A stretch of 64,000 bases of DNA from Monarcha castaneiventris obscurior (GCA_026261815.1 JAMPIT010000230.1:8927001-8991000); one strand, 5' to 3'. Positions 24,812 to 36,997 are shown, counted from the stretch's first letter. Notes: a model not told the origin generated them from the letters alone. Program-made: numbers and translations.

Positions 24812-25157
24812 GTTGGACCTTGCTTTTCCTTAGAAAATAGAGAATGATCACTCACAATCTGCAAAGTTTCCAGGTTGAAGATACCCAGCATTTCCTGTAG
24901 AGATTCTGAGTAGAAATAGTCAGTGGCCACGTGTTAGACAAGCTCAGCATTTGTGTAAATTACTGTAACCTCCAAATGGTATTGGTGGATTGTTATGCTG
25001 CCCATCACCTAAATAATCCTTCCTTTCATGGCCCTACACAAGGGTTTGTAAAGGCAGCATTTTCTGGAAGTCATAGGGTTTTCACTAAACACTCCCTTGG
25101 TGAAGGAAGAGAGGGGTTTAGATATTGTGTGTTTGGAATTGCTCTGTGGCCAACAGG
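24812..25157. other. spacer between two CR1 copies
   Basis: Unique AT-rich sequence with no recognised feature. Confidence 0.5.
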
Positions 25158-25690
25158 CTGAGGAAGGTGATTCTACCCATCTAGCCTGCTCTGGTGAGCC
25201 CCCATCTGCAATGCTGTTTACAGTTCTGATGCTCCCAGCATCAGAAGGTCATGGACATGTTAGAGCAAGTCCAGAGGAGGCCACAAAAACGATCAGAGGA
25301 CTGGAGCACCACTCCTGTGAAGACAGGCTGAGACAGTCGGGGTTGTTCAGCCTGAAGAAGGCTCCAGGAAGACCTTATAGCACCTTCCAGTACCTAAAGA
25401 TACTACAAGGACATTTAGTGATAGGACAAGGGGGAGATCTCTTCAAAACAAAGAGAGTAGGGTTAGATTAGATATATGGAAGAAATTCTTTACTGTGGGG
25501 GTGGTGGGCACAAGTTGCCCAGAGACTGTGGATGGCCCATCCCTGGAAATGTTCAAAGTCAGGTTGGATAGGGATGTGAGTAACCCTTTAGTGGAAGGTT
25601 TAGTGGAAGGTGTCCCTGCACCTGGAAGGGGGGATGGAATTAAATGATCTGTAAGGACCCTTCCAATCTAAACTGTTCTATGATTCTATG
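25158..25690 (+). mobile_element. CR1 LINE, 3' end of pol plus 3' UTR
   Basis: About 530 bases of the CR1 3' region: GGTGATTCTACCCATCTAG, CTCTGGTGAGCCCCCATCTG, the GAGGCCACAAAAACGATCAG block, CTGAGACAGTCGGGGTTGTT, CAGCCTGAAGAAGGCTCCAG, TGATAGGACAAGGGG, and the tail TCTATGATTCTATG. 5'-truncated and non-coding. Bases 25,587-25,610 are a 12-base tandem duplication (TTTAGTGGAAGG twice). Confidence 0.96.
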
Positions 25691-26449
25691 TTCTTTCTAG
25701 GAAAGTACAACTTTCCTTTCTGCCACGTAGAACATATCACATGGTTTGAGAGAAGGTCAAGTGGACTGAGTTCATCACCATCCTGATATTAAAAATTCAT
25801 TTATTGCACTTTGCACTTTTTGGGTTTTCTCTAAAAGCTACCTGCTTTTGCTGATTGTTTACCAACATGGGGCCGTGTGAATGTTTTGTGTCAGGTGGCT
25901 ATTTTGAACTAACAAACATGTATAGAACCATTTTTCTGAATCTGATATGGTCCATTAAGCATGAGGCAACATGCTCTATTTTTATATCAGTGACACTATT
26001 CAGTAAGTATTACATTTGTTTTACCACTTAACACATGGTCTGTATTTATGAATTTAACCTCCTTTTAAGGACAACTTGCTTTTTTGGCTGAGCTCCTCTC
26101 CTTCTATTATTATTACTGGCTTTACAGTTTCACCTACATCTTTTGCTGTTAGGAACATTGTACAAAAACACAGTAAGAAATTAAAAATCAAGTTGTGAAA
26201 AGCTATATTCCCATTTATTTAATGCTGACTTTGGGTTATCCTTGTTTGGCTGATCTACTTTACTTATATATGTTGTTTCCATAACACAGTTCACCTGGTG
26301 GTGCTCACATGTGAAATGGGGAGGTTTTGTAGCTTCTACTGCCATTTATTTTTCCTCTGTGACAGATTATGTGAGGGCTGTTAGGAGTGGAGGTGAGGCT
26401 GAGTCTGGACAAGAAAATTGTGGTATATTCCCTGTAGCACATATCACTG
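25691..26449. other. AT-rich spacer
   Basis: No gene or recognised repeat. Confidence 0.6.
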
Positions 26450-27043
26450 TTTAACATTTTTACCAACAACCTGGACAATGGGATAAAGCATAACCCCAAC
26501 AAAGTTTTGAATTGGCATCAAAACAGGGAGACGAGTTGATAGCACAGAAAAGGGATATCATCCAGCAGGAGAATTAGAAAATTCATGAAGTCCAACAAAG
26601 AACAGTGCAAAGCCCTCAACCTGGGATGGAACAACTCCCTGCAGCAGTCCAGGCTGGGAAATAACTGTCCAGGTGGCAGATCTGCCAGAAGGGCCTGGGT
26701 GTCCTCATAAATAAACACCTGGACATGAATTAGTAGTGAGTCCTTGCAGCCATGAAGGCTAAAAGTATGATGGGTTGTATAGGCAAAAGAACAACAAGCA
26801 GGTTGAAGGAAAATGTTCTATTTCCTCTACACAACTCTTGGAAGGGCACCTTGGGAGCAGAGTGGTCTTGTAGGAGTGAGTTCAGTAGAGTGGTCCCCAC
26901 AATGGACCTGGGCTGGTGTATTTGCTGTGTGCTCAACTGGTTGTGGCCTTGAGAAGTCCAGACTAATTTTTAAGTTACCTTTACTTTGAGTCTGAGTCTG
27001 AATGAGGTGACCTGCAGAGGTCTTTGCCAACATAAATGATTCT
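26450..27043 (+). mobile_element. CR1 LINE fragment
   Basis: Starts in the ORF2 C-terminal region (TTTAACATTTTTACCAACAA, CCTGGACAATGGGATAAAGC), continues through AATTCATGAAGTCCAACAAA, the CTGCAGCAGTCCAGGCTGGG block and TGGACCTGGGCTGGTGTATT, and ends with ACCTGCAGAGGTCTTTGCCA and AAATGATTC. Frames are broken throughout. Older than the copy at 25,158. Confidence 0.9.
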
Positions 27044-27835
27044 TTTCTTAATGACTTTAAGTTATTACATGAAATTAAGGAAAAGTCTCATTCAGTCCAG
27101 TACATTAGTGTCGAAAAGACCTATCCTCTTCTGGAAAGGCAATATTCATCTATTATTAACAGAAACTGCTATTTCAGTATTAATGACTGATAGAACAGGC
27201 ATTTCCTGGCATTTGATGACCTGTTTAGTGCCTGAGAAGTAGCTGAGAGCCCTTTGGCATGTCACTAGTTGACAGAAAATGACCAACTTGAAGAGCACCG
27301 GTGCTATTGGAAACACAAAGAATGTTTGAAGGAAAAAAAAAGCATTAATTGGACTAAATTCTGTTATTAGATAATGTCAAGAGGGTTGATTGTGTGTTAC
27401 CAAAAGCAGATTTGGGGCCACAATCCTTTTTCAAATATGTTTTATGTGTTGAATAGCTGAAAGTAGATCCTCATATTGCTATGGCTATTGTGTTTATAAT
27501 AGACCATCACATACCTTCCTGATAATTGAAAATCTATTGAAAAACTATTGATTATGTCCTAAAACTGCTAAGGACTGATGTTGTAAAGAGCAGGATGGCA
27601 GGATTGTATTCTCATTATCACACCTCATGTACAACATCTAACTGTCCCTTCAGCTGCCCATTGCCTGTCTCATTCTTCCATTCTACACATGAAAGATGTA
27701 GCAATTCCATGATGTATACCAGGCAGGAAAAAAGCTGGCTGAGTGAGCTATACTGTGTCTGTTGATCCATAACTAGTTGGGTGCTGAAAGGGTTTATCCT
27801 GAGATTTGCCATGTTTCACACCTCTGTCTGTGACC
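27044..27835. other. AT-rich spacer
   Basis: No recognised gene or repeat; a poly(A) run of nine bases lies near 27,332. Confidence 0.6.
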
Positions 27836-27990
27836 TGAAGGTGGCAACTCTGATTGTGTTGGCAGATGGCACCGAACTGAGTCAACATGCCTTAGAAAGA
27901 GAACGGCCATCCAGAGAGACCTGCACAGGCTGGAGGACTCGGATAACAGGAGCTGTGTGAAATCCAGACAGATAAGAAGCATTATCAAAA
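27836..27990 (+). mobile_element. old CR1 LINE fragment
   Basis: GTTGGCAGATGGCACCGAAC corresponds to the CR1 'gcagatgacaccaaactg' block. It is followed by GAGACCTGCACAGGCTGGAG, matching 'gacctggacaggctggag'. Short, diverged and without an open frame. Confidence 0.75.
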
Positions 27991-28294
27991 CATCATTGCT
28001 TCTGTCTATATTTGTGTGTTTGGATAACTGTATAGGTGTATTGGGCTGGGTCAGAATTCCAGTAGCATTAAAGCACATGACTTGAACTAAGCCACATGTC
28101 GGGGTAGATTTTATCTACAAGGATATTGTATTCAACTGTGAGGTTCATATTCTGATTGTTAGCTCAGAGCCCTCCCAGCAATGCAAGGAACCAGCACTTG
28201 GTCAAACCACAGGTACTTCAGGATGCTGGAGGATCATGGCAGCATGGGAATCCATCTTTGTCTGGCGCAAAACATGCAGGATATCAAAAAGGCT

Positions 28295-28765
28295 GTGAGA
28301 GGACTTCAGAAAGGGCTATACAGACCATTAAAGGTGTGAAATGGCTTCCCGATGAGGTGTGGCTATGTGAGCTATGGTTCTTCAGCCTGCAAAAGAGGCA
28401 ACTGAGGTGTGATAAAGGACATGATACAGCACAGGCAGGACAAACAGAGATCAGTTGTTTACTCTTTCCTTAAAGAGCTGGGTAGCAGTAGTGAAACCAG
28501 CATGCATGAGGTTCAAAGCAAGGAACATTACTCTTCCTGCAGATGCAATTAAGCTGTGAAATTGCTCTTAACAGAATGATGTGAATGCTAAAAGTTTTGA
28601 TAGCCTAAAAGGGTAAATGGATGAGTTCCTGGAAAAGAAATTAATCCAGGGCTACTGGACACAAAACTGAAGAGTTCCATGATCTGTGCTCAGCTAGTGG
28701 CCAGGAGAGCATTCCAGGGAAGTGAACAGTCTGCACTTCCTCTAGGACTGCAGGATTGCCTGGAT
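28295..28765 (+). mobile_element. ancient CR1-family fragment
   Basis: TATGGTTCTTCAGCCTGCAA and AAGAGGCAACTGAGGTGTGA match the 'gtttagcctgaaaaagagaagactgag' block of old CR1 subfamilies. Further on, GGATGAGTTCCTGGAAAAGA matches 'gacaagttcctggaggaaag', and GAGAGCATTCCAGGGAAGTG lies near the 3' end. Heavily diverged. Possibly the same insertion as 27,836-27,990. Confidence 0.65.
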
Positions 28766-30769
28766 ATCTGCTTTTGACCACCAACAGAGACAACTGGAAT
28801 CAGTGTACCTTTTGTATGCCCACTCATGCAGAGCTGTGTGCTGGAAGCAAAATCTTGCATTCAAAAGGGAAGACTGTTTACTTAGAAGGCTTATCTGAGT
28901 CATGTCAGATAAATAGCATGTGTTTGGAAACAATTCAAAAGACAGAAATCTCAATCAGAACTGTGAAGGAGCAGAGCTCATCCTGGAGAAATGGTATGGC
29001 CTGTGGTAAAAGTAAACAAAAGGCTGTATTCAGCTGTGACACTCATGCGGCATTCTCTCTGAAGTCCCAGGATCCAGGCATGCATCAAATCCAAGGCAAA
29101 AATAGATAACCAGTGAAAATAGATCCAAAAGTACCTTTGTGAGGGGAATAATCTTATTCGCAGGAAAAGCTGCAGTGTTTGTTGCCTGTGTAATCCTTTC
29201 TCACAGAATCCTGAAAGAGAGATGTGTACGACCCATATCTGGTTAGTAATGAAGGGTTATAAGGGATACTTTTCTCTTTAGACTTTTTCAGATTTTTCTG
29301 ATTTTTTCAGATTATTTGTGTTCAGAATGATTAAAAAAAAAAAATTACTTTTCTGAAGATGGCCTGTTGAGGATGGTCACAACCAGGGGTGCAGAGCTGG
29401 ATCAATAATTTCTATTTCAGTTCCAGGGAATGCCTTGGTTTCCATGCCAGCTGGACAAAGAAGAACCTCAATAGACGCTCAAATATATAAAGGCATTTTA
29501 GGCTTTTTAGAGTTATTTGAGGAAAAGTTTGATTATGTATTCAATTTGTAGGATTATATTTATATTTAACTAGGTCTGAGAATGAAAAAGATATTTAATT
29601 GGGATGTGACAATAAATTGAGGTTGAAGCTCTAAATAGCAAATGGTGCAAACACAAATCAGGTTGAGTCTTCTGACTTCCAGAGAGGTGTGTTAAACTAG
29701 TCTGTAGATGCAAGAGCAGTTCCTTACCTCTCATCTGCTGATTACATACAGAATTCATCTGCCACTCATATTGAAAATGTATGATATATAGCATAAATTA
29801 TTGCAATATTCAGAATTTTCTGAAGTAAATTTTTTGGGTAAAGGTATATGGTGGAAAGAGTGCAGCTGTGGTAATTTTTACTTGCTTGAGGTATTTCTTT
29901 CCAAAGTACAGGTAGTTCCGTGTTAAAGTTTCAAAGCATGTTTCCAGCCATGGCACAGCATTCTTTATAGGAGTTTCTGCAGATGAATTCCTTGTCCTTG
30001 TGGCAGTCCACTGTATAATCCCTCTGCTCCCTTTTCTGCCCTAATGTGAAATTTTTCCTGACTTCCATTACCAGGATGGAATTGTGATATAAAAATTAAT
30101 TCCTAGGCCCCTGACAGGGAAAGGCCCAAAGGCATTACCCTCCAAAACAACTCATCAAGGTAACTTATTTCCACATTTTTTTAAAGAGTGAGTGGACACC
30201 AGCAGGTAACTTAATTTTTGGTGGATTATAAGACTTCCATTTTGTAGCTGGTGGTGCTAATGATTTATCTGCTGTGTTTGTGAATCATGTTTTATCAGGA
30301 TGAGTTTATATAGGAATTGCATTAGACACTCTCGAGGGTTTAAATTAAGATGAACGCAAAGAAATACAAAATTCTGGAAGGCCATGGGGCAAAAATACAG
30401 AGGTAGATGAAACAGAATATGTCAAATATTTGAATTTTTGGCTCATTGTATTAGTCTACTACATTGTTAATAACATCAGTAAAAGAACCTAGTTAAAGAA
30501 AACTTAAAAGTTGCTGTGTACAGGAATTTGAAGATCATTATTTTCAACAGTACATTGTTTCTCAGATGCAGTTTTTGATATTATACACCACTCCAATCCC
30601 TAAACTATCATAATCTGTAACTCAATTTCCATGTATACCTAAAAAGCTTCTGACATCTGTTTAAACACTGCTATCTTCACAAGTACATAGAAATTTTACT
30701 CCTGCTGGGTATCAAGTGAAAGAATCTGAAGTTTAAAATGACACTGAGCTCAACAAGCAGCTCCTAGTG
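28766..30769. other. non-coding stretch
   Basis: No recognised transposon or gene. A + strand open frame of 117 codons (28,756-29,109) begins at the edge of the old CR1 fragment and has no recognisable domain. A poly(A) run lies at about 29,333-29,344. Confidence 0.55.
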
Positions 30770-30772
30770 ATT

Positions 30773-31080
30773 TTAGAATCATAGAATCATAGAACCATTA
30801 AGTCTGGAAAAGAACTTTAACATCATCAAGTCCAACCATTGACCCAGGACTGCCAAGTCCACCACTAAACCATGTCTCAAAGCAGCACATTAAACATCTT
30901 TTAAATAACTCCAGGACTAGTGATCCAACCACTTCCCTGGGAAACCTGTGGCAGTGCTTGACAACCCTCTTGGGAAGAAATTTTTTCTAATTTCTAATCT
31001 AGACCTGTCCTGGCACAACTTGAGGCCATTTCCACTTATCCTGTCACTTTTTACTTGTGAGGAGAGGCCGATCCCCAACT
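30773..31080 (-). mobile_element. CR1 LINE 3' end, minus strand
   Basis: Read on the + strand it begins with the reversed tail (AGAATCATAGAATCATAGAA), then TCATCAAGTCCAACCATTGA, AGGACTGCCAAGTCCACCAC, CACTTCCCTGGGAAACCTGT, TAATCTAGACCTGTCCTGGC and GTGAGGAGAGGCCGATCCCC. This is the 3' UTR of a young-looking avian CR1 in reverse orientation. It ends where an oppositely oriented CR1 begins. Confidence 0.95.
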
Positions 31081-31089
31081 GGAAGAAGG

Positions 31090-31700
31090 GGCAGGAACCT
31101 TGGAAAGAATACAAAGATGTTGTGGGGTTTTGAAGGTAGAAAATTAGAAGGGCCAAAGTCCAACTAGAACCTAATTTATCTACTGCTGTAAAAGACAATA
31201 GAAATGTTTCTGTAAATACATTAGCAACAAAAGGAGGGCTAAGGAGAATCTCCATCATTTACTGAATATGGGGGGAAAACACAGTGACAATGGATGAGGA
31301 AAAGGCTGAGGTACTTAATGCCTCCCTTGCCTCAGTCTTCAATAAACACCAGTTGTTTTTGGAGTACCTGGCCCCTGTGCTGGAAGACAAGGATGAGGAG
31401 AAAAATAAAGCCCATAATCCGAGGAGAAGCTGCAGTGAACTGCTGCTCCACTTAGACACATACAGGTCCATGGGCCTGGATGGGGTCCATCCGAGGTTTC
31501 TGAAGGGGCTGTGGAAGTGCTCACTGGGACACATTCCATCATTTATCAGCAGTTCTGGTTAACCAGGGAGGACCCCATTGACTGATGTTTGGCAAATGCC
31601 CATCTACAGGAAGGGCTGTAAGGAGGTTGAGGGCACCTATAGGCCTGTCAGCCTGACCTCGGTGGTGGCGGAAGGTGGTGGAATCTCCTTGTCAAGTGAC
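31090..31700 (+). mobile_element. CR1 LINE, ORF2 linker and reverse-transcriptase fragment
   Basis: Internal piece of CR1 ORF2 on the + strand, lacking both ends of the element. The block GAAAATTAGAAGGGCCAAAG, the lysine/asparagine-rich linker and GGAGGGCTAAGGAGAATCTC precede the reverse-transcriptase start. Confidence 0.93.
31284..31700 (+). pseudogene. broken CR1 reverse-transcriptase ORF2 fragment
   Basis: The longest open part runs 31,284-31,562. In translation it carries EEKAEVLNA..ASVFN, then LLLHLDTYRSMGLDGVHPRF, the conserved start of the CR1-clade reverse transcriptase (MGPDGIHPR in intact copies). The frame then shifts. A TGA at 31,583-31,585 replaces the usual Trp codon of the VDWRLAN motif, and a further shift precedes TYRPVSLTSV (NYRPVSLTSV in family members) at about 31,638-31,668. 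The catalytic YADD region is absent. The parent protein reverse-transcribes its own RNA at the target site in the nucleus; this copy cannot. Confidence 0.9.
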
Positions 31701-33735
31701 ACGTACAGGGCAACACGCTGATAATGCCATTTAAACAGATTTGTCCTTCAATATTTCTTCTCTTTTCAGTGGCCTTAGATCCTTACTGAAGTCTTTCAAA
31801 TTGACATACAATCTTTTGACTGACTATTGAGATAATTTGATTAAACTTTTGAGCCTTTTTTCCTTGTAGTTTGTTATGAAAGGCAATTGGGCTTCTTTTC
31901 AATGACTCGTCAGCCCATATGAACAAACAGCACCAGCAAGGCAGAGAGCTGAGCTCTGGGAGTAGTAAGTGAACTGATACAACTAAATTTTACAAATGCA
32001 ACTTCTTCCTCCCTCTGTGGCGTTTATGTCTTATCTTTTATGTGTACAGTTTGTATTTATTTCCTTGGCTTGGGGGCACAGATGCAGTAGAAATATACAC
32101 ACACACACACAAGCATATGATAATGTCAAGTAATTTACCGAAATAAATTAAACAGAGCTGCAATCCTGTGCTCTGACTGTAAATTTCCATAACCCCCTCC
32201 TTAAGCAGGTTTGGTTCACAGTGGTTAGTGTCCATTTTACCATGAATCCAGAAGTTGTTGATCCTGCCTTGTAAGCCCATGACATTTGATCTCAAAGATC
32301 AATCTGTTGGGCTGTAGCAGTATGTCAACTATATGTCAAGCCATCTTGCTGATTTATTTTTTTCTTTTTGAATTATTTTAGGAGCCCAGAAGGGAAATGT
32401 GGGGATTAAATTTGGTCCAGTTCAAGGACTAAGTGAGGAAATGCTGCTTTCAGGCTTTATCCAGTTAATAATTTTATTTTGCTAACAACTTTAGTTGTTA
32501 GCTTGTTAATTTATCTCAAAAGGTACTTGTCTTAACATGCTTATACTTACAGGCAGATGTCATACCTGCTTTTCAGTATAGAGCTGATAACTTGTTGTTA
32601 GGTGAAGTTCAAGATTATCCTTGTCATAGTCTACATATTTTTTCATTGTGATCAAAATCAGAGGTGAGGGATTAGTGGAAGTATGGCATTTTAAAGCTCT
32701 CTGACAACTGCTCTCCTGCATGAGATATTATTATCATTGTTTTCCATGACTATTGTTATCATGTCACCATATCATGTTCACTTTGTCCTATTTGTCACCT
32801 CGACAAGTGCTAGGCTGCAATTCTGCTTGATCCCAGCCTGGAAAGACTGCATTTTTATGTTGTGCAGGAAATAGGAAAAATATTATGTCTTCTACAGTCA
32901 CATTTGCAAAGATTTGCTATTGTGCTGCAGCCAGTTTGACTTTATTTGGATAAATAGTTGATGGCAAGGCTCCTGTGACCCGCTTCCCAGGCTGACTGGG
33001 TAGTACCCAGACAGGCCTATTGCTCTGCCTCTGAAAGCAGGGGCATCTGTGGTCAGCAAAACTTCATTTTTCTTTGAGTGAGCTTTATCTGGGGTCCAGA
33101 ACTGGCACTCTGCAAAGACTGCAAGGAAAAGTCAAGTTTTAAACCTGAGCCCTCCACCAGGGCTTCTCTTCTCTCAGCCTCAAGGCTGCAATTGCTCCAT
33201 CTGCATGTTAGGAAGACAAAGCTCAGTTTACCCCAGTTTGTGTTTTCATGTGTGAGCTCTAAGTAGTGCACAAAACCCATGCCATCACCCTCCTTCAGAG
33301 GTAGCTGCACTGAAATGTTCTTCTTGGTGGTTTTCAGAGAGTTAAAATTTTCCATGTGAATCCCTATCCTGCTTTTCCTCTTTCTCACATTTTATTTAGA
33401 TCACATCACAGCAGCTTTCAGCTTTACTGGAATCTGTGGGCTTAAAGTTCTCTGATCCTACAAGTAGCATGCTGAACAGAGCATGTAGAGAAGAAAGTCA
33501 GCCTCTGTCTCTGGGTTTTTATTTCGCCATGCCCATATTAACTTTTCTGCTGGCTTAAAAAGAAAACTTGGCACCTGTACTGACTCTCTAGGTAGGCAGA
33601 AAAAGATGCTGCCTTCTCAGCTAGCTTGAACTTGTCCTTGGTTGTTTCTTTATATGGAAAATAATTCTCTCTGCTGCTAACAGGAAAGAGTTCAAGCTCC
33701 CAGTACCTTTTGCAAACAAAACAAGAAGCATGAAT
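31701..33735. other. non-coding stretch
   Basis: No gene recognised. A short (AC)n run lies at about 32,095-32,111. A 9-base-pair hairpin GCTAACAAC-TTTA-GTTGTTAGC lies at 32,481-32,502. The 33,000-33,300 part is less AT-rich but has no recognised element. Confidence 0.6.
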
Positions 33736-33739
33736 GCTA

Positions 33740-33840
33740 TTTTTCTTTCTCTTTTCTTTTTTTCTTTTTTCTTTTTTTCTTTTTTCTTTTTTTCTTTTTT
33801 CTTTTTTTCTTTTTTTCTTTTTTTCTTTTTTTCTTTTTTT
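33740..33840. repeat. (T6-7 C)n low-complexity array
   Basis: A 100-base pure pyrimidine tract in which single C residues are spaced by six or seven T. The first part alternates 7T and 6T, and the last part is regular 7T. The minus strand is pure purine. The open frame across it is a Phe/Ser artefact. Confidence 0.96.
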
Positions 33841-33920
33841 ATGGTTTTTTTTTGTTTTGTGGTTGTTTTTTTTTCTGAACTGTTGGTAAATTGGGGCAGA
33901 GAATATGGAATGGGATTAAC

Positions 33921-33995
33921 CCAGAGTTACCCAGCAAGTCATGGATGCAGCTGGGGAAGAATTTGATCCCTTGAGACCCACTGCCTCAGCCACCT
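33921..33995 (-). mobile_element. MIR/CORE-SINE-like fragment, minus strand
   Basis: CAGAGTTACCCAGCAAGTCA, GCAGCTGGGGAAGAATTTGA, TCCCTTGAGACCCACTG. This matches the reversed MIR 5' half 'ggtcacacagcaagtcagtggcagagctgggaatagaacccagg'. Diverged. Confidence 0.6.
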
Positions 33996-35790
33996 GGGCT
34001 GCAGTAATCACCTAAGTAAGATCTGCAGAGGGAAGAGACCACAGCAAGAGCTGCACCTCACAGTGTTTCACCAGCTTCATTCATTTCCATTGTTTTCGGT
34101 TTTTCCATATCACCCTCCCTTTTGTGTGGTAAGGAATTCGGTGGCAAAGCATTTGAATATGTGGGAGGATCAGTTCCTGTTGAGGGGGAGAAGGTTCCAG
34201 GTTCAGAAGGAGCTGCAAGATGAGCAGTGGCAAAGCAGCCTCTCTTTTTGCTGACCATGCTCCACTTCTCCTGCTTATGTAATGACGCAATTGTTGCAGA
34301 GGTATCAGTATCATTGTTTATCACATTCATTTTTCAGGTATGAGGGATAAAACTAGTTTGGCTCATCAGAATTCATTCATTCTTTCAGAAGTTCAAAGCA
34401 GGGTCAGCACAAACCAGATCTTTGGCTTGAAAGCATTTAAGCTTCTTTCTTTTTTATTAGTTTTAATATTTATTAATTTATTTATTTTATTCTTTTTTTT
34501 TTTCCCTTATCTTGCATTAGTTCCATGTTTAGCTATGTCCCCACATAAAAGATTTTTGGCACAGAAAGTCCTTCATTCAAATCATTCTCCTTCATGTCAC
34601 CGATTAATTCAGACCATTAACTAAGAAGCAAACTAGCTAATCATTTGTCCATATGTGGCCTGCATATGTAGCAATCTTGTAGGCTTATGAATGCAGTTGG
34701 CTAGCAAAGAAACCACTGGCATTTCATTACATTTTTGTGTGTCTCAGCATTTTCTGCCCCTGCCCCAAAAAAATGAAAAGCCAAAGCACATCCCGTCTTT
34801 ACAGTAATTCCTACCAATGCAATCAGGAGCTGAAAAGCTTCTCATCTGACATTTCTAGTCCAATTTCCAGAGCTCAGATCTTGTTACTGAATGGGCAGTC
34901 ACCTGGTTGAAACTTTAGCTCTTTTTTTGCAAAACTGTTGGCAAAACTCTGTGATGATTGCTAAGTTTATACTGTGAATAAAATCAAAGGAAATTTGGAT
35001 AAGTAAAGAATCAGTGATAACAGAATGTTAGAAATTAATTCTCCTGTTGTAATGTCTGTCTGTAACTTTCAGATTTTTATTACAGGCTATGCCTCACTGA
35101 AGCCTCTGAGCTTTTCCCCATCAAGTCCCAGTTTAATCAAGACTTTTATTTTGGCTGATTCTTTCTCAGTATTTTCATAGTTCAAGTCTATAATCACTAT
35201 TCAATAGTTTTAATTATAGCTACTGCTCAAGAGACCTGAAACATAGCTTTTCATATCTTTATGAACTATTTCTTGTATGGGGTTTTGAAGATCTCATAAT
35301 TTAAATGCTATTAGAAAAGTTTTATGTGAAGTGGAAGTGAGATCTGGACCAGAGTGAATTCCCATGAATGGCTTCAAGATTTCATTAATTGCTTTGTGCT
35401 TGGGTCCTGCAGCCATCACAGACTTAACAGGTGCAAGGTGAATGTGCACACTACAGAGCTTTGGGAGGGCTTAAGAACACAACTCTTTAGGGTGATGAGA
35501 AATTCCCAGGCCTCCTCTGTAGCTTATCTATAAAAAAACAAATGTCACAAAACTCAATGCCTTCCAAACCCACAAAAATATCCTGTGTGTCTGTATACAC
35601 TGAAAGAGTTGTTTCCTGCAAGGATATCATCAGGTCAAGGTGGTGAGAAACAGACGGCACAGGCAAACATCTGCTTTGCTTTGCCTTTTCTATCATGAGA
35701 TTTGGGCAGCCTGTGGATGTGATTAGTGATCCCGTGGGAATACTGCCATGCTCCATTATAGATCCTCAGTGTTTACCCTGTTTTGATTCT
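33996..35790. other. non-coding stretch
   Basis: A poly(T) run lies at 34,493-34,503 with TTTA/TTTAT-rich sequence just upstream. No gene or recognised element. Confidence 0.6.
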
Positions 35791-35794
35791 TTGT

Positions 35795-35862
35795 TGCACT
35801 CTGGCAGATATCACCAACTCACACAGTGTACACATCACTGTGCTTCAGTTCCCCCATCCAGA
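35795..35862 (+). mobile_element. MIR/CORE-SINE-like fragment
   Basis: CACATCACTGTGCTTCAGTT followed by CCCCCATCCAGATC corresponds to 'aagtcacttcactgtgcctcagttccctcatctgtaaa'. Only the core is recognisable. Confidence 0.5.
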
Positions 35863-36997
35863 TCTTTTTCACTGTGGACAGAAGCAGTGTTTATAAGGTT
35901 GCCCTGGAAGGAACAGGCAATCAGCTTATGCTAAGCCTAGCCCTGGACAGTGAAGTCTTCTAAGATAGACTGGGCACATTTTTTTCCTGGAAGTGCCTTT
36001 CAAAATCTCCACAATCAGATGTTCAAGCTTGAACTTCTTAAGGATGCATAATACCTGGAACTACACACAAGGCAATACAATTGCTCATAGACACCTTTAG
36101 TGATGATTCTTTTATATTCTCTTATATTTATAAATAGAAAATGTGATGAGTGCTATTACCTGTCTGCCTTCATGTGTCCTCCTGAGTTGGCTTCATCACT
36201 TCATTTGAAGGTGATAAATTTTGTTTTGTCTTCTCTCTTTTTATCTCTGTTCTGTTTGGCTTTCAGTGCTGCTCCAACTCCAGACTAGTGGATGTCAACA
36301 TCATATCTAATCCTCTGAAACTGAACTCTCAATTTTTATTTTTTTTTTATTATCTTCTTCCAAGGCAAAGTACTGTCTATAATTGCTGCTGGAATGAAAG
36401 CACTGGAGAATGAAAACAATATTTGTCTATTAGAGACAACAGAATAACAAACTTCTCTGTAATGCAGTTGGCATGAAGCTTCTGTATTTTCATCTGTGGG
36501 TAATTGTTTCTGTGATCAACAAGGAAAAGTTGCTATACAGTTGTAATCTACAGAGGGAACTAAGAGCTATTCTGTCTGAAAACACTAAACTAATTTAAAT
36601 CAGGCTGTGGGAAAAGTGATCAGAAAAAACCAGTTGATTAATAGTAATTTCTTTAACATATGGAGGAGGGAAAGAGAGACAAGGGAATCCATAAGAATCT
36701 TGCCTATATCTTCAGTGGGTTGTGAGGTTTTTTTTTTTTTTAATGAAAAAAAAGGCATGAGAGAGAAAACAGCGCAGAAGAGGTAAAAAATATTTGTCTG
36801 GAGTAAAAATGGGCTACTTGTTGAGATAAGCCCTTTGCTGGTCACTGAAAACAGTTGTCTGATGCAACATATGACCAGCTGTGCATGCCAGAAGAAAGAT
36901 TACTTCATACTTGCCCTTCTTCTTTGGTGCTAATAAAGAAGCTGTTATACTCCACTTTCAGAGGCAGGAAAGCTGACTAGGACTGAGCTGGTGTAGA
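35863..36997. other. non-coding stretch
   Basis: AT-rich with a poly(T) tract at 36,728-36,741. No gene or recognised repeat. Confidence 0.6.

Noticed and set aside
28156..29109. 105- and 117-codon + strand open frames as a gene
   Set aside because: They overlap or abut old CR1-derived sequence and show no conserved motif.
33730..33966. Phe/Ser-rich 78-codon open frame
   Set aside because: A product of the T6-7C low-complexity tract.
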